Made by a program: the position numbers and the translations under genes | The notes under the pieces: generated by a model | The model's database searches: none | What the model saw: only the letters and a program-made list of their open reading frames with translations | What the model was told of the DNA's origin: nothing | NCBI GenBank assembly: GCA_015233285.1 | Contig: JADFYA010000166.1 | Span: forward strand, 1 to 7,743 | Length of the DNA: 7,743 bases | Reading direction: 5' to 3' | Source: Deltaproteobacteria bacterium | GTDB lineage: Bacteria; Desulfobacterota; JADFXK01 | Shown: piece after piece, positions 7,033 to 7,743 of the stretch | Position numbering within the stretch: position 1 is the first letter of the stretch | How the letters are laid out: every line of letters starts with the position of its first letter

Positions 7033-7743
7033 CTAAAGTCAAATCCGTTGTTCATGTCCGAATCTGACTTTTTCTTGTGAAAGAAACCAATAACTTTGTG
7101 CATTTCATCAACTAAAGCATCCTCCGCGAAGTATTTAGCCTCTTCAACTATCAGCAAATAGTCCTCTTTCGGCAGAATATGCACCAACTCCATCGGCTTA
7201 AATTCCGTCAGCATGGCTTTCAGCATAACGTGAACTTCATCTCGGGTGATAGTCAGGGTGAAGACTTTCTCGCACAGTATCTTGGGGATCTTGTTGAATA
7301 GGTTAATAAACCTGTCCAGTTCAGGAGCCGTGGCATTAGACAGAAAATGGGTGACAATGGTGTCCAGAAGTATTTCATATTCTTGATGTGTCTCATAATG
7401 GGGCACTGAAAGCAGGCTTTTCTTGTCAAGTTTGTTGTCCACCAGCAGCTTGCTTATCTGGCTGGAGAAATATCGGTAGTTCCTTAGAATGAAGGTCATC
7501 CCCCAGCCACAGGGCGTAGTCCAGCAAGCGGCGTCGCCGATAAAAACAACATTATCTTCAGCGAGTTGTTGCGACAATCCCCCGGAAGGATACCACCCGT
7601 ATTTCAACTCCTTGATTTTCAGATCATGGAAATTGGGAGTGGTCGGTTCGTCACGGATGACGGTCATGTACTCTTTTTCCATCACCTCGCGAGCGATGCG
7701 TTCTTTGCATAGAAAGAAGATAAACGAAAACGAAGTGTTTTCA
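7029..7743 (-). CDS. FAD-dependent oxidoreductase, C-terminal part (5' end outside window)
   Basis: The frame is open to the right edge, with 19 further codons beyond the GTG at 7685, so the start is not in the window and that GTG is probably internal. The diagnostic element is NVVFIGDAACWTTPCGWG (GD motif at about 7533-7538). It corresponds to the second FAD-contacting motif (GDAA...P..G.G) of the glutathione-reductase-fold monooxygenase, geranylgeranyl reductase and lycopene cyclase/halogenase group, where the Asp binds the FAD ribityl/pyrophosphate. The ~180 residues after it are mainly helical, probably a family-specific cap, and end in a charged KKKSDSD tail. The N-terminal GxGxxG dinucleotide motif would be off-window. 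Substrate and pathway cannot be inferred. The stop overlaps the TTG of the doubtful 98-codon ORF. Confidence 0.8.
   Translation of the reverse strand, partial: ENTSFSFIFFLCKERIAREVMEKEYMTVIRDEPTTPNFHDLKIKELKYGWYPSGGLSQQLAEDNVVFIGDAACWTTPCGWGMTFILRNYRYFSSQISKLLVDNKLDKKSLLSVPHYETHQEYEILLDTIVTHFLSNATAPELDRFINLFNKIPKILCEKVFTLTITRDEVHVMLKAMLTEFKPMELVHILPKEDYLLIVEEAKYFAEDALVDEMHKVIGFFHKKKSDSDMNNGFDFS

Overview
The window looks like chromosomal DNA of a Gram-negative environmental bacterium with rich signalling. A Desulfobacterota/deltaproteobacterial type is my best guess, from the giant multidomain Ser/Thr-kinase/histidine-kinase, the c-di-GMP response regulator and the roughly 50% GC coding DNA. 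This is inference, since no rRNA or phylogenetic marker is present. Every convincing gene is on the minus strand, so the region reads right to left.

Layout in transcription order: (1) 7743-7029, the C-terminal part of a FAD-dependent oxidoreductase whose N-terminus lies beyond the right edge. (2) 7032-6736, a doubtful 98-codon ORF that overlaps its stop codon and has only a TTG start. (3) 6735-6232, about 500 bases without a convincing gene. It is AT-rich with one GC-rich island and holds a candidate minus-strand promoter, several inverted repeats and a probable leader of about 310 nt. (4) 6231-5173, a response regulator with an output diguanylate cyclase domain (REC-coiled coil-GGDEF). (5) 5161-1, starting 11 bases after the previous stop, a very large fused signalling protein: Ser/Thr kinase, AAA/STAND-type ATPase, long alpha-helical repeat region, GAF domain and histidine kinase. 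It runs off the left edge after 1720 codons, before its ATP-binding catalytic domain.

Genes 4 and 5 almost certainly form a two-gene operon and a plausible phosphorelay. The fused kinase would integrate signals (GAF ligand, helical repeat partner, ATPase state, Ser/Thr phosphorylation) and its histidine kinase end would phosphorylate Asp80 of the receiver, controlling c-di-GMP synthesis. The cyclase has an intact GGEEF active site but lacks the usual RxxD inhibitory site, so the receiver may be its main control. The oxidoreductase appears functionally unrelated and is separated by the promoter-containing gap.
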